Assembly (NCBI GenBank): GCA_028551475.1
Contig: CM052354.1
Location: 19,863,258 to 19,927,257, forward strand
DNA from: Casuarina equisetifolia
Taxonomy: Eukaryota > Streptophyta > Magnoliopsida > Fagales > Casuarinaceae
DNA: 64,000 nt
Reading direction: 5' to 3'
Shown here piece after piece: positions 48,411 to 62,000 of the stretch. A model generated the notes under the pieces. It did no database searches and was not told the origin of the DNA. It saw only the letters and a program-made list of their open reading frames with translations. Made by a program: the position numbers and the translations under genes. Within the stretch, counting starts at the first letter, position 1. Every line of letters begins with the position of its first letter.

Positions 48411-50099
48411 ATGCCCAAGTTAACCAAGCCTCTCGCTGCCACTCCAAATCCAGATGAGCCCATCATCGAGGACATCACGTATGCTCCTCCCTCTCCCGAG
48501 CAAAACCCCTCTGCTTCAGGTTTGAATACCTTGCCCATCACGGCCCTTCCACCCTCCTCTGGCCCTTCTGACTCTACGGCCTTAGACCCCACTGGTCTGG
48601 CCCCCTCTCTGCCATCCCCTCCCTGGCCTTACTGGCCCTCATATTATCTCCCTGCGAGCCTTGGGCCTTACCCAACCCAGTCCACTACTGGGCCGCACCC
48701 CTACCCGCCTCCCTCCTCCGTCTCCTTTCCCCCCGAGCCTGACCCATCTCCCCCGCCCCAAGTCCCCACTGGACCAGGCCCGACCCCTCCGGTTTCTCCC
48801 CTGAACCTGGGGCAACCTGCTGGGCCAAATCTTGCAGACTCGGGTAGCAATCCCTACCCGTCGGGTCACCATCCCTACCAGTCGGGTAGCAATCCCTACC
48901 CATTTCCCTTCATCGTTCCCTATTTCGCTGCTGCCACCGGCGGTCGCCCTGAACCAGGCGATCCCCTCTTCACCGCCGTCTCCAATGGCCCCGAACTCCG
49001 CCTGGTCCCTCATCTCCTCATCGGCGCTGAAAATTATTCCGTCTGGGCACGCAAATTCTGTCACGCCCTCGTCACGAAGGACAAGGACAGTTTTCTCGAT
49101 GGATCGGTGCCCCTCCCGTCTGCCCCTCATCTTGTTCACCAATGGCGTAAATGTTCTCAACTCGTTCGAACGTGGATCAGAAACGCTTTTTCGCCGGACG
49201 TCGCTACTGGGCTCCCTCCCACCGAAGATGCCCAGATTCTCTGGGATAGCATTCGGGAGATGTATGGCCGCACCGATCATGTCTGATTGTTCCAAATCGA
49301 CCAATCTCTGGTCGATCTGCGACAAGGGAACCTTTCGGTTGCAGTCCTTTTCAATCGCTTCGCTGCTCTTTGCAACAAACGTGATCAAGCTAAAGAAACC
49401 CTAGAGGGTCCCGACTCCACTTTGCACCAATATCACAAGATCAAGGAACAAAATCGGCTGATTAGGTTTCTTTTGAGTTTAAACAAAACATACAGTGTTT
49501 TCCGCTCTCAGGTTTTGATGATGGAGCCTCTGCCGTCGTTGCGCCGCCTCTACCATCTGGCCGTTCAGGAAGAAAATCAACGCCTGGCCTCCTCGGAGTA
49601 TCTTCGCGTTGGCGACTCGGTGATCTTGGCCTGTCGCGCGAATGACTCTCAGAGAGCTCTCGCCTCTCGTGGGAGAAGCGACTCTCTCGCAAACTCAGCG
49701 TTTGGGGCTTCTAAGACCGCTTCGCGCTTACCCCTGTTTAGCACGGATGGTCCAGATCAAAACCCTAGATCGGACGGTTCTCGATTGATTGATCTCGCGC
49801 ATCTATCCGACGGCTCCCAGCGCGTGACCACTGCACCCGTAGTCAAGCAATCCAACGGTGCGCGCTCCTCCTTCAATTCACACCGATCTGACGGTCCGCT
49901 TGCATCCTGCAGCCGATCCAACGGTCCAAGTAATTTGTTTTGTGATTACTGCAAACGGCGCAACCATACTAAAGATCGCTGTTGAAAATTGCATGGAAAG
50001 CCTCCTGATCGTGCTCCTTTTGAATCCAAGGCTTATTCAAATGCCCTCACCTCCTCTGATGGGCCTAATCCTCTGCTTACTGAGGCCCAAGTCCAATAA
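48411..50099 (+). pseudogene. Copia G gag
   Basis: Capsid/nucleocapsid precursor that would package element RNA. The start is the ATG at 48411 (MPKLTKPLAATP), the first after the LTR and primer site in a CACCATG context; the open frame back to 48210 is LTR. Residues 25-180 or so are a Pro-rich tail with short repeats (NPYPSGHHPYQSGSNPYPF). Next comes the Copia gag core (LLIGAENYSVWARKF, then WRKCSQLVRTWI). A CCHC zinc knuckle (CDYCKRRNHTKDRC) lies at 49939-49982. Three in-frame stops break it: TGA 49284-49286, TGA 49983-49985 (a Trp codon is expected after the knuckle) and TAA 50097-50099. All lie in the same frame as pol. Confidence 0.85.
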
Positions 50100-50102
50100 A
50101 TT

Positions 50103-53014
50103 ATGCAGGCCTTCAATCACAACGAAGCCTCTGACAAAATTGCCAGTTTTGCAGGTACTTCTTTTTGTTTTTCAAGTTCCCTTACATCGACTACATGGAT
50201 TATTGATTCTGGTGCCAATGATCACATAATTTGCAACAAAAATTATTTTTCCAAAATTTATCCCCAACCATCCTCCATGTCCGTTCGTCTTCCCAATGGA
50301 AATTTTACATCCGTCTCTGCCATTGGTGATGTTATTCTCAGTGCTCATCTCACACTCACAAATGTCCTCTTTGTCCCCGAATTCCAATTTAATCTCATCT
50401 CTACTTCTAAGCTTTGCTCTCATAATAATTGTCGTCTCATTCTCGATTTCACTCTTTGTCTCTTTCAGGCCCGTTCGACTGGCAAACTGATGGGCTTAGG
50501 TAGTGTTCACCAAGGTCTTTATTTTTGGGTTCCTTTTCCAGCCAAATTTGGATTTTTCAGTTGTATTTCCCCCTCCAAGGGCACCTTTTGTAATGCAAAT
50601 TTCAATAATAATAATATTTCTCTACTTCACCAACGACTGGGTCACAATGCTTCCTACCCATCTCCCAAATGTCCCATCTGTCCTCTCGCTAAACAATCTC
50701 GCACTCCCTTTCCCTCTAGCACTTCCCATGCCACCTCTCCCTTTTCCCTTATCCACTTGGACATTTGGGGACCATATCACACCCCACATCGTGATGGTTC
50801 TCATTTCTTCCTTACCCTCGTTGACGATTTCTCTCTCGGTACTTGGATTTTCCTTATGCAATCCAAATCCCAAGTCTTAACCCATCTCACTCATTTTTTT
50901 ACCCTCATTCAAACCCAATTCCACACTTCTGTTCAGCGTGTTCACACGGACAATGCTCGTGATTTTTTTAATCACGCTTGTTCTTCCTTTTTCCACTCTC
51001 ATGGTATTTTACATGAGAGCTCCTGCACTTATACCCCCCAACAAAACGGGGTTGTCGAACGTAAACACCGCCATCTTCTTGAAGTTGCTAGAGCCCTAAA
51101 ATACCAAGCCTCTATTCCTGACCATTTTTGGGGCGATTGTGTGATCACTGCCGCTTACCTCATTAATTGCATGCCATCTCGTGTGCTTGCTAGACAAACT
51201 CCTTTTGCTCTTTTATTTGGAAGGCCACCAGACACTGGTCATTTTCGTGTCTTTGGCTGTCTGTGCTATGCTACCACTGTTGGGCATCGGGACAAGTTGG
51301 GCCCTCGCGCCACTCGTTGCATTTTTATGGGCTATCCTTCCTTACAGAAAGGGTACCGTGTTTATGATCCCTCTACTGATCGGTTCTTTATCAGTCAGGA
51401 TGTGGTTTTTCATGAAGATACTTTCCCTTTCCAGCTGTCGGATGGCCCCTCCGAGTCGCCTCTCGGACCTCGGCCTTTCTTATTTGATCCTGCGGATGAC
51501 CAGCCTCCCTTATTACCCTTGCTTAGGCCTCATGCTCCCAGTGTTCCGCCAGTTTTACCCACTGCCTCATCCCTACCTGATCCTGCATCCTCGACCCGAT
51601 TACCTTTTGAGACCTCTCCTCCTACCATTGCCCCTGATGATTCCTTGGCTATCGTTCCCTATCAGCCACCTCCTGTTGGTTCTCCTCTGACCTCTTCCCC
51701 TGTTGCAGCACCGCGCTGTTCTGGCCGTTCTACTCGTCCCCCTACTTGGACAAAGGATTACATTTGTTCCTCTGTCCACAGGACCGGCACTCGCTACCCT
51801 ATTTCCCTATACACCGGTTTTGACCGCCTCTCACCTGATCATCTTTGCTTCATCAGTCGCATCTCTTCCGAAGTGGAACCCTCCTCCTATCCTGAGGCAG
51901 CTACCGATCCCAAATGGCAAGCTGCCATGGCCGATGAACTTCATGCTCTTGTTGATAATCGCACTTGGGATGTCGTTCCTCGACCCTCTCATCGGCGACC
52001 CATTGGTTGCAAATGGGTTTATAAGATTAAACATCGGGCTGATGGGACCATTGAAGATACAAGGCTTGTCTAGTCGCTAAAGGTTACACCCAAAAGGAAG
52101 GCTTTGACTATCAGGACACCTTCTTTCCTGTTGCTTAGGAAGGTACCGTGCGTTCCTTTATTGCTGTTGCTGCTTTTCGAGATTGGTCTCTCCATCAGAT
52201 GGATGTCCATAATGCTTTCCTTCATGGTGATCTGGATGAGGAGATTTACATAGATCTTCCCCCGGGATTACGTAGACAAGGGGAGTCTAAAGTGTTTCGT
52301 CTTCGTAAATCCTTGTATGGTCTTAAGCAAGCTTCCCGACAATGGTATGCCAAGTTCACTTCTGCTCTTCTCTCTGAAAATTTCCGTCAATCCCGACATG
52401 ACTATGCATTATTCATATGGCGCAAAGGCAGTTCCTCTATCTACCTATTGATCTATGTCGATAATATCTTAATCATGGGGAATGACCTCCTTGCTATTGA
52501 TCATTTCAAGAAATTCCTGCACTCCACTTTTCGCATAAAGGATTTGGGACCTCCTAAGTATTACCTCGGCATTGAGATTGCTTGTTCAGACAAAGGGATT
52601 TGCCTCAGCCAGCGAAAGTTCGTCTTGGAAATTATCTCTGAGGCTGGTTTATCAGGATGCAAACCTGCCATCATTCCATTTGAACAAAGTTTGAATCTCA
52701 CCACTCCAGAGTTTGATGTGGGCATGTCACCTCCAAATGAGGACCCCCCACTCAAGGATCCTTCAATTTACAAACGGTTGGTTGGAAAATTTATCTATCT
52801 CACCATGACGAGACCTGATATTTGTTATGCAGTCCAAATTCTCAGTCAATTCATGCATGATCCAAAACAATCCCACATGAATGCGGCCTTGAAGGTAGTA
52901 AAATACTTGAAAGGGTGTCCAGGTTTGGGAATTCTCTTATCTAGAAATTGCAACATGGAAATGACAGCTTATTGCGACACAACTTATGCCTTTTGTTTTC
53001 TGCACCTAATATAG
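50103..53014 (+). pseudogene. Copia G pol (protease, integrase, reverse transcriptase, partial RNase H)
   Basis: Protease motif DSGA at 50205-50216. GAG-pre-integrase and integrase about 50620-51430, with HLDIWGP, HTDN at 50942-50953, and PQQNGVVERKH carrying the third acidic residue. A Pro/Ser-rich linker follows. Reverse transcriptase runs about 51890-52960 (GCKWVYKIKHRADG, then QMDVHNAFLHGDL). Defects: a one-base loss at about 52052-52056 shifts the frame, TAG at 52136-52138 stops it, and the catalytic YVDD reads YVDN (52454-52465). The RNase H start ends at about 52975, and the last dozen codons to 53014 are foreign sequence. It cannot make a working polyprotein. Confidence 0.88.
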
Positions 53015-54856
53015 GAGCATTCTAACTTTTCCTCATCACATATCTAGTCCTGATTCAAGACAGCTAATTGGTCTTATCTTGTTAGTTTTTTGCCTAGTAT
53101 AAATAGGCTCCAATACCATAGATTTTAACTTAATTCCAAAATTCTAACCCTTGTAAGCAATTATAGTTCTCGATCTCTTTATTGGCCACATTGAGTATTA
53201 AATCTATAAGCTAATCAAAGATCAATTCATTTGAATACTGTCATTGACTCTTGTTGATTTTGTTATTATGCCCCACTATTCCTCAAAACCAACTTATTAA
53301 AATGCGGAGTGTCATACTTATAAGTTCACATATTTTGCTTTTTACACCGAACATAAGAGTATTCCAACATTGGATACTTATGGAAAGAGATTGAGTTTAG
53401 AAAGTGGTAAGTATTGTAAACAGAATTTTGTATAAGACAAATGAGGTAGAGTTAAGTATTAGGACCTTTCAATGCATAAATGTTGATTTAAGGCCTAGAA
53501 ATGGGAATATTAGCAAAACTCATAAAGAAACAAGAATGTGAGTTAGACAAAAAGAGAAGAAACTACTAAATTTGGTTCATCTAAATCCATACTATGATGT
53601 GAATAACATTTGCTATTGTTGAATAAACTAATTAAAAAGTGGATAAGTGTTTGATAAGGCATAAATTCTAGATAACTTTTTATCATCACTAATTTTCAAA
53701 AGTGACAACTCATTTTCAAAAATGAACATATTGTCTTATTATGATTTTTATTGAAAAGACAATATACATGCATGCAAAACACCATCAAAGTTAGGGCTAC
53801 TAGTTTATTTATTAAGATTAGTATCATTCCCCAATCATATTGTTGGGATTATACTCCTCCATGATGGTGACCATTTTCCAATATCCTTTCTCCACTTCAA
53901 GCACCCATATCCTTTTTTAATTGTAGATTTAGATTGAAGTAGCAATGATACTTGTTGTCTTCCTTAAGAAACCATTTCTAAATGCATTTCATAAGTTTCT
54001 ATATATGGTTGATATGGTTCATTTAGGTCTTTAAAATATGTCCTTTTTTTTAATCAACATGATAATCTTTATAAAAGTATAAAGGGTTAAAAAGTTCTTT
54101 TGGTATCATAAATGGATTAAGATTATTTAGTTGATACATCATCACTTAAATATCTTTCCATGTTTTGGCATTTCAAAAGTGAATATTGTTAAATGGGTAC
54201 TAGTTTTACTCACCGATCACAATTTTGGAAGGAGATGTGTTAATAGGGGCATTAGTGTTGTTAATGTTCAAATGCCCTTTAAGTTAAGGAAGAAAAAAAA
54301 ACCATGAAGATATATAAGCAATTTATTTTATGTTACAGTTCATTGATCCCCTATGCTTAAAAATTGAACATTAGAAGTCACTTCTAAAATTCTAAACTTT
54401 GGTTTCTTTTAAATTATTAGAAAATGGAACAATCAAGGTTTATCAAAAATCATACCAATCTTATAGGCACAAGATACTATTAAAGACAACAAGCTTCTTT
54501 TGGAAAATTTAGGTATAAGAGACTTAGAAAAATGATAGCTATGGATTTGGCAAATATAGAACCTTTTTTTTTTTTTAAGAAAAAGATATTAGACCTTTGT
54601 CATTGATGTTAATAACACAAGTTAAGCAAAGACTTAAAGTAGTGATGTTGTGATATTAAAGGATTAGACCCTTGCAAACAATGAACCTAATGAGAGCATC
54701 ATCAATAATGCTCTTCTTTAACATTAGAGGCAAATTATCTAATAGCATAAAAAGTAAACTATTTGGATTATTGAGAGCATTTAATATTGTAGTTTGTGAG
54801 ACTATAGTGAAGGAGGAGACCATTTGATAAGATAAGGTAGTGTTATAAAAGAAATG
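53000..54856. other. Unassigned stretch between Copia G and Gypsy F
   Basis: No protein domain seen. The start, 53012-53260, has an LTR-like look (TATAAATA at about 53098 and a T-rich tail) but no partner or terminal repeats were found. The rest is AT-rich without supported features. Confidence 0.4.
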
Positions 54857-55407
54857 TGACATTGGTACTAAACTATTTCTTTTAATGGTAATGCAACAAA
54901 AAAAGGAAGCAAGTGACATAGATAACAAGTTGGCAGAACTGTAAGACATGCTAGCAAATCCATTGGTGAAGGGAAAGAAAAGTGATGAAGGAGACATGGG
55001 TGTTTAATACCACATAGCCATTTCAGAAAAAAAAAAAAAAAAATCTTACCCATTCATTGTAGATAAATAACAAATGTAAGGCCAAGATAACTTTGGCCAT
55101 TACTAGGAATCATGAGAGAATAACTAAGTTTGTAAAAAGGAATGGAAGGGGATTATTGGGGGTATCTTGCTATTTCCTTTCAATCAAATAACATTCTCTT
55201 GAATGTTTATAGAGGTGTCTCCTTCCTATAAAGGCATTTGTGTGTGAGTGTTGCTTTTGATTTCTTAATGATAAATGGGAAAAAAGCAATAGGGAAGTGG
55301 ACGAATTGGGATTTTCCTATCTAACCTCTTAGTCAGGTTACATGATCCCAATCAAAGGCTTTTAGAGGTCTTCCAATCTCTGATTCCACTATAGGATCTA
55401 ACCAACA
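54857..55407 (+). repeat. Gypsy F 5' LTR
   Basis: Aligns with 59977-60520; includes a 17-18 A homopolymer near 55026-55043 absent from the 3' copy. Confidence 0.85.
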
Positions 55408-58400
55408 TTGCACTAAATTGTTTTCATTGTCAGGACTAATTGATTGTTCTAGTATAGTCTTAAACATGGCACACAATTAAAATGATAATGAAAGTAATGA
55501 CATCAATCAAAAACTAGAAATGATGTTTGAGAAGTTCCAATGAATGCTACTGCCATGAACCATAAGATCAATTCCATTCAAGCAAAGCTCCATTTGGAAA
55601 AAGGGGAGTCTTTGATTGAAAAGGTACTGATAAAGGGTATATAAAAGGGAAGTAATTCCAACTCTAATAGGATGAAAGTAAGGGGCCCTTGCTTCGATTT
55701 TCCCAAATATGATGGGAAAGAATATCCATTGGATTGGACCCCTTTGGAGGAACAAATTTTGATTGCAATGCTCAATTGATGTATCAATTGGCTAAGAATG
55801 ATCATCTAGGGCACACAATGTCGTGGGAGAAGCTAATAGTGGAGCTTTCATAAAGGTTTAGACCTACCAAATTTAAGGACCATTGCGAGAAATGGTAAGA
55901 CTTCAACAAATTAGCTCTATTGAATCCTATTAGGCTTAATTTTCCCAATTATTTATATGTGTTGGACCTTTATTTGCTACCTAACAAGTTAGTATATTTG
56001 TTAAAGGGTTAAAGGAATGAATTAAAATTAATCTTATTGTTGCTAAACCCCAGCATAATCCTCTGTGATTGGATATGCCAAACTATATAAGATCAAGGAC
56101 AATTCCTATAAGATTCCTACTTTTCTACAACCTAGGCGATAATAGACCTTTAATCTGGGACCAACTAGACCCTCATTATTGGTAAAAAGGCTAGGACTAG
56201 TAGAGATGATGGAAAAAAGATCAAAGATTTGTCTTTTAATTATGATGAATATTTTGCCCTTAGACATAAGTACAGGAAATTATTTTTGTTAGAAGGTGTT
56301 AAGGCTAGGGAAGACTATAAATGGGAAGTAGTTAGAAGGGAACCTATAAAGGTAATGTGGGAGAACAAGGTGAGAGTGGAGGAGGAAGAATTACCATTAA
56401 TCTCATTTAATGCTTTCATAACAACCAGAAAACCACAAACTATGAGTATAATTGGTAGTATAAAGAGACTTGGGATCTAAGTAGTGTTCCTTATGGACTT
56501 AAGGACCACCTAGAACTTCATAAGTGATTGTATAGATACTTGGTTATAGTTTTAACTTGATGTGAAAGGGAGGTTTGAGATAGTGATGGTGAATAGAGAA
56601 CGAGTATTCAATGAAGGAGTTTGTAATGTGGTGGATATTAACTTGTAAGGGAACCAAATGTGTACTAAATTTTATATTCTACCAATGCAAGGTCTAGAAA
56701 TGGGGCTAGGGACATAATGGTTGTAAAGATTGGGAGATATACTATGGAGCTTTTCTTGCATAAAGATGAAATTTATTTTTGGGAGGGAAAAATGTGGGAT
56801 TTAAAGGAGATAAAATTATTCCTAACTAGGGTGGATGGAAATCAATCTTAAAAAGACATTAGGAAAGAGTTATTTGAAGTGTTCCTACACATTAAGAATG
56901 GGGAAGAGGTCAACAAGAAGAAGAAATACAATGGAGAGTTACAAAAGATATTAAGTGAATACAATACCATTTTTCAAAAACCACATGGCTTACCCCTAAG
57001 TAGAATAAGAGACCGTTAAATTTCACTTAAAGAAGGAGTGAAGGCAGTAGCATCAAAACCTTACAGGTATCCATATTTGTTTTAAAAGAGAAACCAAAAG
57101 GCTAATTAAGGAGTCATAAGAGGAGGATATTGTAAGACCCAACAATAGTCCATTTTCATCTCCATTCTTATTAGTAAAGAAATGATGGTTGTTAAAGATT
57201 GTGTGTAGATTATGGAAATCTAAATAGTCTCACTATCATAAATGAGTTTTCAATCTCAATTATGGATGAATAACTAGATGAACTTCATAAAGTTAGGTAT
57301 TTTTTCAAGCTAGATCTTTGATCCAAATACCATTAGATATAGATGCACCTCACAAATATTGAAAAAATAACTTTTCAAATTCCCTTAAGCTATTATGAAT
57401 TTTTAGTTATGCCATCCAAGCTTAAGAATGCACCTTCTACATTTCAAAGTTTAATGAATAAGGCACTATCAGAATTCTAAGGGAAATTTTTTTTAGTTTT
57501 TTTTTTCAAAATGATATCTTGATTTATAGCAAAAGATGGAAAGACCACTTAATATATGTCAAAATTGTGTTAATGACACTACAACAACATCAATTGTTTG
57601 TCAAACTTTAGAAGTGTAGTTTTAGGGAAGCATCCATTAAGTATTTAGGATATGTAATCTCTAGAAAGGGGATTTAGAAAAGGTTTTTGCAATGATGGAG
57701 CGGCCAATGCCTCGAAATGTGAAGTCATTGTGGGGGTTTTCATGTTTAACATGTTACTATAGGAAGTTTATATGACAATATGGGAGAATGCACCCCTACC
57801 AAAATTTTTGAAGAAGAATAATTTCACTTGGAATATAAATATAAAGATGGCTTTCTTAAAGTTAAGGAAATTAGTGACAAAGGCTCATATTCTACATATA
57901 CCATATTTTTCTCTCCCTTTTACACTAAAATGTATTTCATCAAGCTATGGTGTTAGAGTAGTGTTACTTCAAAAAGACAAACCAATGGTTTATTTTAGTC
58001 ATGCTCTAAAAGGAAGGAACACACTTTTATCAACTTATGAGAAATAGATGGCGTTGATTCTAGTAGTTAAGAAGTGGTGATAGTACCTAGTAGCAAAGTA
58101 GTTCATTGTTAAAACATATCAGAGGAGCCTTCAATATTTATGGGATTAGAAAATTACCACTACAACATAGTAGAAGTGGTTAATAAATATGATGGGATAT
58201 GACATTATGGTTCAATATAAGCCTAGAAAAGAGAATATTAGGGTTAATGCCCTATCTAGAAAGGAGAAAGCCATTGAAACAGGGGAAAAATAAGGAGTAA
58301 CTGTAACTTAAGTATAACAATTAGCAATAATCATTACAAAATCTCAAGTAGAGATGCATTTTAGGTCATTGCAAAAATTTGAAGAAAGCTTTTTAATGTA

Positions 58401-59976
58401 GGAACTATAGGATGATTATGAATGGTTTTGATATATAGTTGTTTCAATTTGGAGCAAGGGATTGAGCAAGGAAGTAACCAATCTTAGATTGCAGTCAAAA
58501 GTTACAAATAAATGGAGCACCATGCTATCTTTAAGCCAGTGCCAAAGTGGTTGACACCCATGAAAGAAAAGATTGTAACTAATCTAGAAACTTTGGAGTT
58601 AATTAAAAAGATTAAAGAAGGAGAATTATAAGACTTTTAGGAGTTTTAAGAATGTATAATCTTCTATAAGGAATGTACCTATTTGCCAATAGGATTTGAC
58701 CTTATTCCAATTCTACTACATGAAATACATGCTGCACTCATGAGGGATATGTTAAGACCTTGCAGAGGGTAATAGTCATTTGCTTCTAGAAAAAGATGTC
58801 TACAAATATGAAGGAACATGCAAGGCAATGCAATACTTGTCAATGTAATAAGTGGGGGAATACCAAGCCTAGTGGACTCTTGCAACCCCTTCCCATATAA
58901 GAAAAAGTGTGGATAGATATATTAATGGACTTTATCAAGGGATTGCCCATTTCTAAAGGAAAGATAAGCATCATGATAATGGTAGATAAACTATCCAAAT
59001 TGGCACATTTTATCCTACTCTCGCATCCTTACACAATAATATATATGGCTTAAGCGTATTATAAGAATATACTAAAACTATATAGGATGTTGTATACAGT
59101 TGTTTGTGATTGGGATGGCATATTTATCACTGCATTTTGGTGAAAACTCTTTAAACTTCAAGGTACTTGAATCAATTTCTTGTCTACTTATCATCTATAG
59201 ATGGATGGACAATCTGAGGTTGTAAACAAGATGGTAGAAATATATTTAAAAGGCTTTATTTCAAATTAACCCAAGAAGTGGGTATGTTGGTTGCTTTAGA
59301 TAGAATTCTATTACAACACTAACATCCACGGGGCTACTAGTATGACACCATTTGAAGTGGTATATGGATATAAATTTCTGACCTTATTGCCCTATGTGCT
59401 AAGAATAATAGTAGTGGATTTAGTTTATAAGGTGTTACAAAATAAAGATGAGGTATTGAAGGTGTTGAAAGAGAGACTAAAAGTAGCCTAAAACAAAATG
59501 AAACACTATTATAATCTAAAACACAAGGAGGTGAAATCTGAGGTAAGTGATTTTGTATATATGGAATTATAGTCCTACAAATAAACTTCAATGAAACTAA
59601 GAAAGGGAGGTAAGCTATTTACTCATTATTATGGCCTTTTTAAGATTCTATAGCATGTGAGGAAAGTGGCATACTGTGTAAAGTTACTAAAAGACTCCTA
59701 TATTCATATTGTATTTCATGTTTCTCAACTTAAAAAGCTTGTTGGCCTGTTTGTAATGATGCAAACTCAACTTTTAGCTTACTTCGAGAAATAGAATAAG
59801 ATAACTACTTAGCCTAAAGTAATGTTAAATAATAGGACAATAAAGGATTGCAAGTAAATACTAATTCACTAATAAGGTTTATCCTTTGTTGAAGCTACTT
59901 AGGAGGATCTATAGTAAATGCAAGCAAGATTTCCTAATCTAAACCTTACGGATAAGGTTCTTAATAAGGAGAAAGG

Positions 59977-60520
59977 TGATAAGGGCATTAAACTATTTCT
60001 TTTAGTGGCAATGTAATAGAAAAAGGAAGCAAGTAACATAAGGAACAAGCTGGAAAAGCCTCAAGACATATTAGTAAATATATTAGAGAAGGAAAAGAAG
60101 AGTTATGAAAGAGACATGGGTGGCTAATACCATGTAGCTAATTTGCAAGAAAAGATCCTACCCATTTATTATAGATAAATAAAAAATGTAAGGTCAAGAT
60201 CACTCTAGCCGTTACTAGGAATCACAAAAGAATAGCTAAGTTTGTAAAAAGGAACAGGAAGGGATTGTTAAGGGAATCTTGCTATGTTCTTTCAATCAAA
60301 GAATACTATCTTTAATGTTTATAAAGGTTTCTCCTTCATATAGAGGTGTTTATGTGTGTAAGTGTTGCATTTGATTTCTTAACGATCAAGAAGATGAAGC
60401 AATGTGGAAAATGGACAGACTAGGATTTTCCCATCCAACCTCTTGGTCACATTACAAGATCATCATCAAAGGCTCTAAGAGGTCTTCTAATCTTCAATTC
60501 CACCATGGAATTAACCAACA
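59977..60520 (+). repeat. Gypsy F 3' LTR
   Basis: Aligns with the 5' LTR from AAACTATTTCTTTTA onward and ends TTAACCAACA. Confidence 0.85.
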
Positions 60521-61735
60521 CTAGACCAAGTAGAGTGATAGTGACATTTAGATTCTTTGAATGCTCCACTTTTGTATCCATATATTCTTCTTTTCTCATC
60601 TATTTATGCATTCAAAATTGCTTCTCAATAAAGGTCACTTGCATTCTCATGGGGGATTCTCATCCATTAGTTTAGGATTTGGAGTAGCAATAGTTGCTAG
60701 ACCTATTTCCTCAATGCTTTGACACAATTAGTGTGCTCTAGTTTCGTATCTACAAAATCCTTTTTAAAAAAGTTTTATTCTTAAGTTGTATGCATTATTG
60801 AAGTAATGGAAATTTATGGTATACAAACATGATAATTGTTATTATTGTGATCATGCATTTGTGATACTATGTAGAATTGTTTTGTATTTGATTGAGCACA
60901 TATTGATCTCTTTGGACTAAGAGATTGGATTAAGATGTTATTAATCTTTTATATTGCACTAAAGGAAAATAATGGAAAAACTTTAACCTATTGGGTTATG
61001 AAACGATGGGAGTAGGCATTGTCATTTGGGCAAACCATCTTAAATTAATTATTTTGAAAGTGTTTATTCTTACTTATTACATGCTATGTGAAGGAAAAAA
61101 GTCCTACACCAAAAATGTGATCTTTTGGAATGAAGCTTAATAAAGAAAGTGCTCCTCTAACTCTTGAGTTGCTTTTAGGTTGGGTATTTAGGCCTTTTAA
61201 TTTAGTATTGGAACATATGTTAAATCTACTCCACCCTAGATGATCTTAATCCCAATGTCACTTAATGTACAAGAATGTGTGTTAAAGACAAAAGTCTCAT
61301 ACTGGAAGCATAATCCCTTATAGTAAAGTTTAAATAAAGAAAATGTTCCTTAAACTCTTGGTTAACTTTTGAGTTAGGCCTTTGGGCCTTTGGGCCTTCT
61401 AACTCTTGCTAATTCAATTCATATTACTCATTGTGAATTTACTACTAAATTATTTACTATTAGTGATCTTATGTTTAGTTTATCAAAATAGCAAAAGGAA
61501 AATACTAGGAAGCAATTTAGAAAAGAAATCACCTAACTTAAGCCTCCATTCTTAGGAGATTAGGTTGCATATACTCATACAATGGAGCCTTTGCCCTTAC
61601 CTACTATTAAGCTATCATTGCTAGCGAGGCCTAAGTCTTCCCTATTAGCCCTAAAGGCCACCCTTTCCTCCACACATGGTCACTTGCCTTCGTGATAATA
61701 CCATTCCTTATTAAATGCTCACTCTCCAACATACA
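60521..61735. other. Unassigned AT-rich stretch
   Basis: No gene or bounded repeat seen. Two similar phrases around AAAGTCCTACACC (61090) and AAAGTCTCATACTGG (61292), each followed by an AATAAAGAAA stretch and CTTTTGAGTT or CTTTTAGGTT, suggest an old direct duplication about 200 bp apart. Confidence 0.4.
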
Positions 61736-62000
61736 TATACCTTCATTGGTACTCTTAAAGCTAAGGATCCTCAATTGTATGTAACGATGGCAAAAGCGTA
61801 CTTTATTGTCATTCAAAATTAAACTTCAGACTTTAGGTCTTGTCACCTTTACTTTTCATCCTACTCGTTGGATACAAATGATTCTACAAGTTCAAACTCA
61901 AATCTGACGGCTTGCTAGAACACTAAAAGTTTCACCTCTTAACAAAGGATTCTACAAATGCCCGGCCTATCTAATATTAAGACTTTAAACCTAGTAGTGA
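61736..62000 (+). pseudogene. Relic of a Copia reverse transcriptase
   Basis: Frames across this stretch recall the Copia reverse transcriptase start: LKAKDPQLYVTMAKAYF (the usual WxxAMxxEY region), then YKFKLKSDGLLE (the usual KWVYKIKxKSDG region), then LLTKDS and a final VVK. Several shifts and stops. No LTRs found. Confidence 0.6.

Larger units (their letters stand above)
47977..53000 (+). mobile_element. Copia G, comparatively well preserved, 3'-truncated
   Basis: 5' LTR 47977-48215 (starts TGTTGAAG, ends GACA), primer-binding site TGGTATCAAAAGCC from 48216, then gag and a long pol frame. Domain order protease, integrase, reverse transcriptase, RNase H is Copia. The protein similarity stops in RNase H (AYCD at about 52975) and no 3' LTR could be found, so the right end was lost. 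It is much more GC-rich and less broken than the other elements, so it is probably the youngest insertion here. Confidence 0.85.
54857..60520 (+). mobile_element. Gypsy F, full-length but decayed Ty3/Gypsy element
   Basis: LTRs 54857-55407 and 59977-60520 (551 and 544 bp), starting TGACATTGG / TGATAAGGG and both ending in ACCAACA. A purine tract GGAGAAAGG precedes the 3' LTR. Internal order is Gypsy: gag remnants about 55640-56150, protease about 56485-56530, reverse transcriptase about 56990-57500 (NEFSISIMDE, then MPSKLKNAPSTFQSLMNKAL), RNase H 57800-58150 (YFSHALKGRNTLLSTYEK), integrase about 58680-59400 (DFIKGLPIS, then MTPFEVVYG), C-terminal FHVSQLKKLVG about 59715-59745. Stops are frequent. 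The integrase after RNase H confirms Gypsy. No clear target duplication. Confidence 0.85.

Noticed and set aside
48639..49388. 249-codon minus-strand open frame
   Set aside because: It is the antisense shadow of the GC-rich, proline-rich Copia G gag and has no domain of its own.
50172..51690. Several alternative-frame open frames over the Copia G pol
   Set aside because: They overlap a clearly coding pol frame with protease and integrase motifs and are shadows.
53012..53260. 3' LTR of Copia G
   Set aside because: It has an LTR-like look but does not match the 5' LTR at 47977-48215, so it is not its partner.
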